From: Linepithema humile
Taxonomy: Eukaryota > Arthropoda > Insecta > Hymenoptera > Formicidae
Reading direction: 5' to 3'
Length of the DNA: 64,000 nucleotides
Assembly (NCBI RefSeq): GCF_040581485.1
Contig: NC_090128.1
Location: 42,686,931 to 42,750,930 of the forward strand
The notes under the pieces are model-generated. The model had not been told where the DNA came from. It worked only from the letters and a program-made list of their open reading frames with translations, and made no database searches. Both the position numbers and the translations under genes were made by a program. This document shows positions 38,073-50,707 of this stretch, one piece after another. Every line of letters starts with the position of its first letter. Positions within the stretch are counted from its first letter, which is position 1.

Positions 38073-41000
38073 GATTTTATTTTACATGCACGCAGTATTT
38101 TTACATTTTTCAAGTACAGACTTACAGAAGTAAGTCTTGCAGATGGTATGTGTGCGCGCATTTATTTCGGATTAAAATTTGTGAAATGATTAAAATTCGC
38201 TTGAAGAGAATGACGAAATGGTTGATAAATAGCCCCGGGCTCTGACATGCTGCTCTACCAGCAGATAGGAATGTAAATAAGGTATTTTAACGTTGAGGGT
38301 TTGAGAATTCCCTGCCTAATTTAGAGGATCATTACTTATCTTGAATAAATAAGGATTTGACTGAATTGAATGGAGAGAAAATTAATTTCTCTCTTACACC
38401 GTTTATATTTGATGATATTAATATATTTAATGACATTATGTGTGCAAATACCAAGTATTTGAAAACAATTTGTCACAAAAATTACAACAAAATATTTTTT
38501 TTTCCGCTCTAAATGCGATTTTTGTCACAAGTTTTGAAAAATATCTTTTTTTACTTTTTGAATATAATATGAAATTTTGCCTGGTGTCCCTGGCGTAATA
38601 TAACCCTTTTTTGCTTTAGAGATTAAAGATGGGTATATTTAGACCACAGTGTGTAAAGACTGTGTCCAATTTTAACAATATACGGTTCGAGGCTACGTGT
38701 AGCCTCTCAGATTGTGCGCGTTCACCCCAAAGACCTTCTAAACCGATACCTCATAACCCAATAACGGGACTTCGGCTTTCCAACTTTGGTCGTTACTTGA
38801 GTGAGCTGGAAGGAATTGTTCATCGGCGAATTGTCTACGTTCATTCTGCGAGATATTCCATTGACAGCGCCGGGTGATGTCGCGATTGTGGAATATATCT
38901 TAGGGATTCGATTCTTGGAGAAATTAGATTTGCCATCGGTTTCTGATTATCGGTCTGCTCGAATTTCGTATTCGAAGTGTTCGACCACCGTAACTGCGTA
39001 TGGGATTTAAGAGATCGCCCGAGTAATGGCGAGAAACGGAGGCGCATACTAACTAACTCGATTGGCTCTCCTCTCGTCTCCGAAGCTAACTAGCTCAATT
39101 TTCTTCTGTTACATCTTGACTGTGTCATGGAATACATGTCAGGAGTAAGTTTCAAATAATCGCGACACGACGATTCACATAAATAACAGCAACTGAAATA
39201 TTTTCAGCAAATTTCGACGCGAATTTGTATAATTGTAGTGATTGCGATACTTTGCAATTGATAATGAAGAATAATAGTAAAATTAATATAATTAATATTA
39301 TTTCTAAATGGATAGAAAATTTGATATTTTTCATACTGCTGTTTATATGTTCGAATTCTTTTATAAATATTTGTTATCAATGTTGATGTAAAAACAGAGT
39401 GATACTTTTTTTAGATTTTATTAATATTGACATTTCAGAACGAACACACGCGACCGATAATAAAATTACAATCGCCACATATTGTTTGAATGTTTGTTAA
39501 TATTATAATATCATACGGGGTAATGCGTTATGTAATTATGTCTCATGTGCGTGAGACGAATTAAAGAATGTTAATGTAAATTTCCTGTATAGTCGCAATA
39601 TCTCAAGCAAACATTTCTTGTATGCTCATCTTGAGTAGCTGCATTATGTAAGGCAAAGAACGAGAGGTATAGTTATTGTATCTAATCGATATACGTAGCT
39701 TAATACTTGCGTAGTCATGTACGTGCATATATGCGTACACGAGATCACAAACCAGAACATGATGACAATTTCACATTTGATAAAATATTCTGTATATTGT
39801 CGAAAAAAGTTTTAACGAATCAAATATTCTGCATTCAACATTTTGTCTAGAGATTATGCAGCAAACATTGGAAAAAGCATTTGCGATTCTTTTCATCGTA
39901 TGATGTATCGTATAATGCATGCTCGCTGAATATTGCGATTTTTAAAACCGAGTGGGAAAAATTATCGAGTGGGAAATTTTATTTTAAATTAAAAATATTT
40001 GGGGCGATACATATATGTATGCTAAGAATGTGAAACAGATTACTATAATGTGCACAGGAAACTTTGGGGGAAAAAAAAGTGTTTTGTTTAATATTTTAAA
40101 ACATTCTATCATATTGCAAAAAAATGCGCGTTATTTTACACAGTTGTGTACATGTTTTTTTTTCTTTGGAGGATCAATTAAAAAGTTTCCAGAGAATTAT
40201 TTTTAAAAATTGTATAAATATATTTATTATAAAAATATTTAAATTGTAGCATATTTTTCCACATGATTTCTATGTTTTTATCACTTTATCGAGCAATGCG
40301 AGCTTTTCGATTCTTTGAACAAAAATCTCACTGATTTTGCACCATCAAATCATTATATGCATTCGAATTATTAAAAAAGATCTGAAAAGACCTAGAATGT
40401 GTGGTGATTTATGTGAAGAATCTGGCAAATCACTTTTCTACAATAATAATGTAGCAGTGCGTAATCGAATATTGAGCCAATTAAAAGATATGTTTAAATT
40501 TAAAAAAATTCCTAATAACTGAAAAACATTTTTTCTTGAAATACATACTGGTTATATTATAGGTACAGTAGAAAGGTAAGCTATTGTTTATGAATTTTCA
40601 TAATAAATACATATATTTTGATAATGATTTCCTGATAAACTTTTTGCTTTATCTTCGTATTATTTGATAAAAATGTATGTATGGACTTTTTCTACTATAT
40701 ATAATACATTGTTATAAATTGCTGCAAGATTCGGGTGGGACAAGAAAGAATTAAGTAGACGAGTGAAGTAACTTGCCATTCTTGTTCTGTCGTAACATTT
40801 ATAGGATGTCGAAATCACGTCGGCATCCGTCGTCATCGTTGGGCGTATCGCCCAACGAGACCGACATTGAATTAATTGAAAAGTCGTCACCATTGAAACG
40901 CCGTTGCGCCGGGCTTCGCGCAGAAACGTGGTGGACGTCATTTTGATCTGGTTTTAATTAAACAACGGACGCCGCGCCGCGCGGAGAGGAGAGAGCCGAG

Positions 41001-43251
41001 AAGGTCGACTCGCGCGCGTGTAGTCGATGGTTGGACCGGGAAGTACAGGCGAGAACGGGAAAGAGTGACAAGTGGAAGCTGGATGATTGAGGGCAACGAC
41101 GGAACGTTTAACGCGATTAAAAAACGTCGCATGGTCGATCAAAGGCGTCTGCGGCGATCGCTTGTGGCACGCGAAATCTATCGCTGCTGGCAAAAGAACG
41201 ACGATCCCGTCGTGCACAATGTCGTTCGAAAATGCCGGTTGAATATTCGCGATGTACAAAAGTGCAATATGACTAACCGAGCAGAACTATTCCATCGGCT
41301 TTATATCGACGATAAACGAATTCACGATAAAGTTCATGCTTATTTTGTAGAAAGTAAAATATAATTCAGAGATACATTTTTGTCATAATAATCAGGAAAT
41401 GTGAAATTTACTTTACTAGAGAGATAATAAAATCCATATTTTATCTGATAATTTATTATATTCAAATGATTTCATTTTACTGAAATAATGAGACTTTATA
41501 GAATGCAGTATCTAATAATAATTAAAACGTGCTGGAAATATTAGTAAAACTTTTTGCGCAGTGAACGTAGTTACAGAGTGAAATTATGACTCGTCAATGG
41601 ATTAACGATACACTGTGCGAAGCCGGATATTTGCGCAAAGTTCGTCAACCGGTTATTATAACTAGTTCGTGCGTTTGAAATGTGGTGAGCTCACGCGTCG
41701 TTGAGTCGATGCCATAATATAAACCGTGCAAATTGTCGCAGCGAAACGAAGATCAGTGGTAATTGAATTTACGGTAATGCTGCTTCATTAATGAAACTCG
41801 ATTTCGAAATACACAAATGATATTATACTACAATGCATTACATTATATTGCTTCACATCGCAATATAATATTCTTTACTACATGAATGAGTTATAAATAA
41901 TTTCTATAATATTATTATATGAGATTAATTCTTGATACTTTTCCTGTGCATTTTTTTTTGTTACTGTCAACTTTTCACAGAAATAAAATTTTAAAGAATG
42001 TGAAAAAGCAACATTTAGACCTTATCGATTGAAGAGATTAATTGTCATATTGCGTATCTGCTTTACGTAACCATTCTTTGTATGAATTGGAAAAATAATC
42101 TTTGAGAAGACGCGCGAGTAATATGTAAATGCGTATTCATAGAGCGGCTGTTGCACAGCCGCTAAGCTACCAGACGTATCATTAAAATTAACACCGCGTC
42201 GTGTCTGAGCGGAGTTTGAGGCGAAAGTGGTTACGAGAAGCCGAACACGGAAACTGTGTGAGCCGAGCGCGCTGCAAGATTTTCGCAAGAGTGTATAACC
42301 ATTATCTATATAAGAGTCACGTAACGCCACGGGGATGGCTTTTCTGCGATCTGTGATTTGCTCGCGTTTTCACGTCTAGAATTATACGTAGGCGTTGTAT
42401 CAATTTTTATTCGCGATCCGCGTAAATCTGCGTCGGAATTGGCTGTCACTTAAAATTCGATGAGAATTCGAGGGAGTTTCGCTCTTTGAAAGTGATTCTC
42501 AATAGCAAATAAAAATCTAGAAAAAATCTTAGATTTTTTAAATATATTTATACTTATATACATAGAATCGGGAAATTGTGTATAAAAGTACAAGTAAATA
42601 TAAACAAAAATATATATAAAATATATACAAAAATATTAAATTTTGTTTCTTAATTAAGTACTGTAAGCTTGTCTTACTTTAGAAATTTCGAAAAAGTTTA
42701 GAAATTTTATGCAGCGTTTTTCTTAAACTTAATCCTTTCGTAACGCATATAATTTCAGTATTCTTATGTGGCATATAGCATTAATTTTTAATGATGTTGA
42801 AGTATTCGATGAATTCTGATATATTTTTGACTTACTAGTATAAATATACACAGAGTGTTTTCTAATATATCCTCTTCTCTTTCACTATGTTTCTTTATGA
42901 TTTTTATTTTTCGCGTAATAGACACCTCGCAGACGGAGACAGTTTGCGTTAACGTTATAGGAAAGTGCTTCAGTAGTGGCTTTAAAATTGGGTGAACGAC
43001 ACGATGCAGTCGTGCATCGAGTTTCCTGTGTTACGGTTTAAAGTCTGTAACGTCAAGAGCTATTTGGCGATATGGGAGACGCGTATCAATAATGCCCGAT
43101 AGCGTGCGGCGAAACTCACGGAGTTGAAACGCGATACGATCGAATGGACCGGCAGTCACCGGTGGTCGCGTTTGTGAGGTATTTTTATGGAAAATTTATT
43201 TGCTTGAGGACATCAGGATGCGTCGGCGCCACGAAACTATAAATTAAAAAT
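38073..43251. other. Probable start of a very long first intron; no exon recognised
   Basis: After the donor the sequence is AT-rich with many short frames and no matching acceptor-exon-donor unit that I trust. A CpG-richer patch lies at 40800-41260, containing a GC-rich perfect hairpin at 40836-40858 (10-bp stem TCGTTGGGCG, loop TAT). The intron assignment depends on the exon at 37823 being real. Confidence 0.4.
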
Positions 43252-43436
43252 CGTAATGCGACACAATTCCCCGCTATCGCTATGTGTGCTATCGAAATCG
43301 AATGGATTGCATTGAGATATTTTGGCGTATTAATTGCAAAGTTTTTTGTTACGGATTTATAGTGACGTAATGTGACATACAATTCACCGCTATCGCTATA
43401 TGTGTTATCGGAATCGAGTGGATTGCATTGAGATAT
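43252..43436. repeat. Two-copy tandem duplication with 114-bp period
   Basis: About 70 bases beginning CGTAATG, with the core CCGCTATCGCTAT and ending GGATTGCATTGAGATATT, occur at 43252-43322 and at 43366-43436. There are about six substitutions and a 2-nt indel. The intervening bases complete a roughly 114-bp unit. Divergence of around 10 percent indicates an older duplication than the exact ones elsewhere in the window. Confidence 0.85.
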
Positions 43437-46400
43437 TCATTGAGTGACTAATTTTATGTGCGACTAATAAAATAAGATGACATATTTTTACAACAATATG
43501 AGCGTTTGTATCATGAATAGAAGGGGAATTTACTTAAATGGTGCTTTACTTTTATATGAACATTTTTTTGTACAGGAAATTTTATGGTTAATGACTGATA
43601 CGTTTTCTATTGCAATCTTTCTATTTTTATTTAACAATTGTACAAATATATTCAACATTTTGAATTCTGTAACATTATATTTTACCATAATAAATGCACG
43701 ATTTTATGCTTGCCACATCGCTGAAGCTCGAAACAAAATGTTTACATATAAACAATTATGATTTGCATAAAGTAACGAGTATTAAATATATCGAAACTCA
43801 TTTCGTGTTTGTAAAAAATTTACTCCATTACTAAAAAATATAAGATTAAATAATAGTACAAAATTTAGAATTGTAGAAGATAAAATTGTTAAAGAACATT
43901 CCGACTTGAATTCTTCTTGCATAGTTGGATAGAGTAACATTGTGTACGCGTCATCTTGACTTGTATCAGAGAAATTCAAGAAACGGGTAAAGGGACTGCA
44001 GTGGAAAATGTGCGCGACTCACAATATGTTGCCGCTAATATTACGAACGGCGGACGAGACAATGGCGCGGAGTGTTTACAGTTTCGCGACGTTTATGTCT
44101 GCGCTTTCCACGGCAGTAGTACGATCGTAGTTTACTCAGACGGCAGGCTGTTTCGTGCTGCACAAAGTGACTCGCTAGGATTACACGGGAGATTAAGACG
44201 CAACCAAGGTGCGCGACGTATACGTTACAAGTTCCAAGCGCGTCTAAACAGTCTCTTAGCGGCAGGCAAACGGACTAAACGCGTCGAAATTATTTCCGCT
44301 ACACCGGAGACACCGGATATTGCGAGACGCGCTACGTACATGACGATCGAGTGAGTTACTACGGGTGTAATGAAGTTTGCAGTAACCAAATTGCATATCT
44401 TAGAACTTTTTGCCTAATGCGCGTGCTTTTGCTATATAATTTTATTATCTGAAATTTTGAGTAAGTTTTATTTGAACATGTGCAAAAGATAATAGAAATA
44501 TAGATTTTACATTTTGATATCATCAGAAATATCTATAGCTATGGAAATAGCCATATAATTATGCTTTGACATGTTAAAACTAGAAGTACTATTTTATAAC
44601 AAATATTTGATTGAACATAATACGTTAAAAATGTATCTGATAAAATTCTTTTATTGCCTTTGACGCTTTTATTTTAAGATACAATATAATTTGCTTGCAA
44701 CTACAGTTAATTGCACAGTATTGCAAAATATCATGATGATACCCGTGCATTTGAAATAGCCATTGAAATAGAATATATTCAGGTTGAATAACGTGCTTGT
44801 ACTATTCTGTCGCATACAACAATTAAATTGGGATTTAGCTCATTCTCCGAATGTTATTTCTCTTTCTCTGCTAGGATGCAATACGATCGCGCGCCATTTT
44901 ACGCAGTTAGCATTCTTACTCTATATTGATGATAAATTGTCACATGTGGGGATTTACATCGGGGCGCGCGGATAGAGATGCAGCGCGTGTTATTTTACTT
45001 AATTAAATTTTCGATCTTTGTACTGAATATTCGATTTGTTTAACATCACATTTTCGCACTTTTGTGTCTTCACGTTCGTGTTACGTTTAAATACGCGACA
45101 AAACGATTCTCGAATGATATTCGTTTTTGGAATCCCAGAAAACATCGATACGCAATTTTCAGTGCTTTTCAGCGACCAGGCGATATTTCCTTGCGGCCAT
45201 CGGGAAGAGTTCGTTAACGGTTACGGCGATTGAGCCTTCGCTTTATTCCTGGCGTCGTTAGCTGATTGGATCGGATAACTAACGGGCTGCGGCTCGTTAA
45301 AAAGTCGCCGGCCATACGAAATATTAGATAGATAGTCTACCGAAAATCATTTCGCATTGCCGCGATCCGAATAGAGCCACTGCGGAATTCAAACCGGATT
45401 GAGATGTGCATAATTGGCATTAAGTCTGCGGCCTGTGCATCGAGTTGAATATTGTTGCCTGGGTAATTAATGCATCACGTTTCGTTTTGCAAATATCACA
45501 TGCACGAGTCCTTATTTCATTCATTTTGTATAAAGTCTTTTTTAATTTTAAACAATGAAATTTACAAGATGACAAGATTGCCCAGTTTTAATTGTATAAT
45601 TAATCTTCTGCTTAATATTTCAGTTAATCTTCTTAATTCTTTGATCACACGAATTATATATCAAGTTTCTAATTAATGTTTTAGTAGAAGTCCCTGTCGC
45701 TTAATCTGTTTGCCGATTCTTTGGGTAATTACTGTCGGTTAATTTTCCGGATAATTTTTTCATCGATTATCTAGTTGATCTACATTGCTAATTGTCTGGC
45801 TAATTATCTAGCGAATTTTCAAATTAGTTTTCGAGGAAGAATGATCGGTATAAAGTAAGCTATTATCGTTTTACACACGGGGCGTTGTCATTTTTATTCA
45901 GCGAATAACTTCCACTCAATTCGTTGCGGACCATAGATCCGTAGGGTGAAAATCGTTAGTGCCGCAGAAATGTGCCGTGATTAAACAAGGTTGAAATAAA
46001 CCAGTGGGTGCGGCGCCACGCTCGCGTTTACGAGACCGATTAATCACGATTGGCTTATCCGCTTTAATTGCGCACAACGGATCGCGAAGAGTCATGAACG
46101 TCCGTACGTCCAATGTAAACGGCATTAATATTCGTCACGCAAAGTGGATACGATCGGTGGTCGCGATATACGGTGATCGGCCACCATTGTTTCGCGGATT
46201 CAAAGTGGTGTTTGTATGTATGCGTGCGCACTTGTTTACGCTTAACCCCCTGGGCACTCCTGTGTGCCGTAGATAGCATGCAGAAACACGCTACTCATGA
46301 TATTTGTGCATGTACTCGCTCGTCTATCCGACCATCGCGTTATGAATTTATTTATATGCTTGTGAAACTGCTGCGAGTCTCCGCATTTGGCGCGCTGTGC

Positions 46401-46531
46401 ATGTGTGTGTGTGTGTGCGGTGCAGCTTTGGACTAGACTCGTGTAGAACACGCCGCTCCCTTCGTTCATTCATAGGCAGCAACTGTTCTTTTATCGAAAA
46501 CACTCTAGATGTATAAGCGCGTATGAACGCC
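43437..46531. other. Non-coding stretch, one weak exon candidate
   Basis: AT-rich DNA. The longest frame (about 43956-44350, +) lacks an ATG start. It lies between an AG at 43979-43980 and a GTGAGT at 44351, with phase compatible with exon 1. The acceptor has a poor pyrimidine tract and the translation matches nothing known, so I do not annotate it as coding. A short (GT)n run lies at about 46402-46418. Confidence 0.45.
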
Positions 46532-47209
46532 GTGTTCCGAAATAGCGTTTATGTTTTGTGAGCTTCTCAGCGATCTTTAATAAACTTGGGTAGCAAGAGA
46601 AATATCCAGTGATCGTGAATCCAATATTAATTACAACGAGAAATATTATTCGAGAATCGAGGATTATAATCTTAACAGTCATCTAATGTCACTTGATATC
46701 GTGACAAAAATCAGGGTAAAATTTATTTGCCGCTCGCGCCCTGATATTTTTCTTTCGTTCTTTTTTCTTTCTAGTAACTTCCTTTCTTTTCTTCATTTCG
46801 TACATTTAGATTCTCGAAAATGAGATCAATGTATGTAATGTTCGTACACGTTAGTATCTCGAATCCGAGATTGTTTACACTTTAATAATGTCTCTAGTAG
46901 ACAAAAATCAATTTCTGTATGGAAAATATTAATAATCCTTGCACTAACATCCAGCGATTGCTCGAGATGCCAATTTGTAGTAATTAAAATCTATTATTTA
47001 GAATGTGAGGAAACTAATGAAAGATTAGTTTGAGAAGATATGCGTAATAAAGAATAATATTTTTCGTTAACAACAATATCAAGTGTAAGATATTGGCGCA
47101 AGATTTACAATTAATGCTGGATTCACGATCAATGGATATTTCTCTCGCCACCTAAGTTTATTAAAGATCGCTGAGAGGCTCACAAAACATAAACGCTATT
47201 TCGGAACAC
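46532..47209. mobile_element. Non-autonomous DNA element with 101-bp terminal inverted repeats
   Basis: The terminal arms 46532-46632 and 47109-47209 are inverted copies with about seven mismatches (roughly 93 percent identity). Both begin GTGTTCCGAAATAGCG from the outside. The 476-bp interior is AT-rich with no transposase-like frame. No clean target-site duplication is visible; the outer flanks share only GAACG in inverted orientation. The arrangement fits a MITE or a deletion derivative of a larger DNA transposon whose superfamily I cannot assign. Confidence 0.72.
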
Positions 47210-50200
47210 ATCGTTCGCCTGGCATGATCGTAATTTTACCTGGGAAGCCGCACGAAGGACATCATTATCCTTTATCCTTTCACTAGCGTCATCGCTAACC
47301 AGGATTCACCTCTTGAAGCCTGTTATACATGCACGCGTGCGCACATGCACACGTGTGCGTGCAAGCGGCGAGGTCAACCTAGGCCAATATTGAATAACAT
47401 AGCTGATTAAATACTGACACGAACGGTAGCGAGGGACATGCCAGAGGTCTGGTGCCCCTCTTCACCTAGAGCCGGGGCACTGTACGTGTGAAATGAGATT
47501 AACCCGCGACACATGTAAACCCTCAAAGCACACGCGCGCCCCGTCTGCGGTATATGCAAATGCGTCGCGGCAACAACCAACTAGCCAGTCAGCCCTTTTC
47601 CTACAGCCTTCATTGTCTTGTGCTGTTGGCGCTGAAAGCGCCGCCCCGCGACAGGATTCGAGGGAAATATACAGCCGATTCCGTATCGAGGGCGAGAACA
47701 CCGGGGAGATTTTCGATTTGCGACAACCGCGAAATGAAATACATATGTAAAACCGTTCGCTGGACGCGAGATAATTTAACTGACTGAAGAGGCAGTCGAG
47801 CGATGTAAATTAATGATCGAGCAAATGACCGAGTAAAATAAATTAATCAGCGAAAGTGGTGTAAAGATGTGGTGGAATTAATTTAATTTCAAAAGTTACA
47901 CAGCAGCGGAAATACAATATTATTGCGAAGGATTTTCCGAATACTACTCTCTTTACGTAAAGAGTATAACTGTCAGCAACATAGGCAAACTTTCTAAAGA
48001 TTTGTTCGAGAATTCTTCCTCGAACTATATATCAACGTATTACCGAAGCATTTCTTGCTGCACGATATTGGATAACAGTCGGTGGCAAAAATTATCGTTC
48101 CGACGTGTTTGTGTTTGGTAAACGGTCTTCGTTTTCCATTCGCCTCGCTTTTTATTAAGCCTATCCTCGCGAGCAATCAACTGATTACAGCTTGATCTCG
48201 GTCTTTTCCCAAAATTTGCGTTTTCTCCAAAACTGTTGCACAATTTTTTGCAGAATTTCGGCGACTGCGGTGGTCAGCGCTTTGTACATTTAAATCTGAA
48301 TTGGAAATAAACTAACGCTATGTTTAATCTTTGCTGAATCAGAATATTAAATAATTCACAGTAAGTCGTAAAGGATTATTATCCTGTTTTCAAGGTAGTT
48401 GTATTTTTGTTAATTAAGTAAAATATTTTCGATTATTTAATTTCAAGTGGAAAAAAAATTGAATAAGCTTTCTCTGCTGGCTCTTGAAGAGATATTGAGT
48501 AATATTTACAGACACTAGATGTCCGAGAATGGATTCAACAAGTAGTCAAAGGGCGGTCCATCCTAATCCGCGAATAACTAGCGGAGTAATGTCGACTTAT
48601 CGAATAATCTTTGCGCGCGTGTGTGTGTGTGTGTGTGTCAATAAAGTAATCCATATTAGCATTTAGCAAATTAGATTAATGGTGGAAAATTAGGATCAAC
48701 CGCAAGTAATTATTCAAGATTGATTGACTGTACCTTTAATTGCGACTCGCGGATGTTGAAGAAGGACGTAGGTCGCTTTCCCGATAATAGAGATTTATTT
48801 CGCGCGCAGCACGTCGGGCGAATTGCTTCTAAATAAAGACGCATCGTTCGAGATGAAATCCTTTTTTATGACCGCCCGATCGTAAAATAGCATTGAGATA
48901 AGTGCTAATGTAGCGAAAGTGATCGCGTTCGGACATTGATTTAAAACATTAAAATTTATTTATTTCGTTAATTATTTTTAGATTTTTTATTTTCAAGAAT
49001 ATATCCATATAAAGTACTGTTTTTAAATTATTTAAAAGTAATTCCTTTTAGAAATTTGTTCTTTTCTGCGATACAACAATGTTTGAATATCTAATTTGAC
49101 GTATAGCAAATATAAAAACGATTGAAACGAATGGGAAGGGACTGCTGTGAGTTATGTCGGGTCGCACGAAGTGATATACGAAGACGTATATCACTTGTGA
49201 CAAATGACAAGTATTATCTGCCAACGCGTGTCTTAAATTTTTAACTGGACAAAAAGCCGCACAAACTTGATATAACACTGAGATCAAGAGACAGTGTCCG
49301 ATAAAAGCAAAGTCGAACACAAGGGACGTATCATGTATGCGGGATGCTGCGTCCTACATTTTTTCCTTCCTTCTTCTTTCCTTTTTTCTTATTCTAGATA
49401 TACGACTCGCTGGCGGTTACGCGCGCGTCGCCGGGGACTCTTAGGGCACACGGTTCACCGGAGAATCGAGAGAACGAGCTTCGAGGTGAAAAAGGGAAAA
49501 CGCACATACATCGCCTCGCGTTCTAGATCTCGAAATAGCTCGACAGTCCTCTCGCCAACTGTATACGGTTAGGTATGTTAGAGAGTGCCACTCGCCCGTG
49601 AAAGTTTGCAATAGAAATGTAAGATATTTCGTACATCTCGTACTTTCATACTGGAATCGATTTGGTAGAACTTCAATCTAATCCAAAATGGAAACGTCGT
49701 AGGTAATGATTGTAAAAGCCAATTTAGTTTTCTCTTAAAGGAAATTACTCCAAATTAATCCAATAATTTAACAATTGCTTTAAATGTAAAAGAGATATTG
49801 CGGCGTATAAAGTTTGAGGTGTTGTCTGGTCACATATAGCTGTTAAAAAGTCAAGCCAAGTGAAAAGCTATAATTCGAAACAAAACACACATAAGACATC
49901 GAAAACTACGCAAATTTTAAGCACAAAATACATATTTGGCGATCATTGATGATGGAGTTTAAATAATTTTATAATTCTTTACATCAAAAGATATCACAAA
50001 GAGCGGCAGAAAACGTTCCTTGAATAAATATCACGTAATCAGATAGTCATATTATTCAGTACAAAGGAAGTGTTTTGCATAAAGGGAAGACGCATTATCT
50101 CTTTATTTACATTGCACACCTTACGAGAAACCAAACGAGCCGGCATGAGCGCGGGCTTGCGAAGCGCAGAACCGCACGACTGCACGAAAGACAACGCATC

Positions 50201-50681
50201 TCGTTACGTAAAACGCATCTCCGACCGCGTACGTACGTGTGTACGTAATACGTATGTGCGCAAGAACAATAATTCCGGCAAGGCAAGAAGCCCGAGAGAC
50301 AACTGCGATCCGGCGAGGATATATGTGGTATGCGATGAGGAGAATGAGAAGAAGTATGAGGAGATGGGTTATGCAGTGTTGCTGAAACGTGCGAACGAGT
50401 CGGTCCGGGAACAACCATAACTTCATTTGCGCAATAGTCCTGGCTGGGGCCGCCTTTCCGCCGCATAACCACCGCCGCCATCCGAGCGACTCACCACCCG
50501 ATGTGAAAGCCACAATTCTCGCCGGCTCAACCGTCGAGCCTCACCTCCGCGCTCGGTGTGCGGGCTAAGTCAATTACGGTGCGGCGCGTATAAGCGCGAT
50601 AACGCGGAAGATGAAGAAGAGAAGCGGAAGACGAGAGCGGATCGTCGTTCCGAGATTTTCATGCTCTTTTCGCACTTTTAC

Positions 50682-50707
50682 GGCGCGCGCGCGCACGCGC
50701 GCGCGCG
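50682..50707. repeat. Alternating GC/CG tract with Z-DNA potential
   Basis: A run of alternating C and G with a single A (CGCGCGCGCGCACGCGC followed by more CG) lies inside a CpG-rich patch. It is the clearest alternating purine-pyrimidine GC tract in the window and is also self-complementary. Confidence 0.85.
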
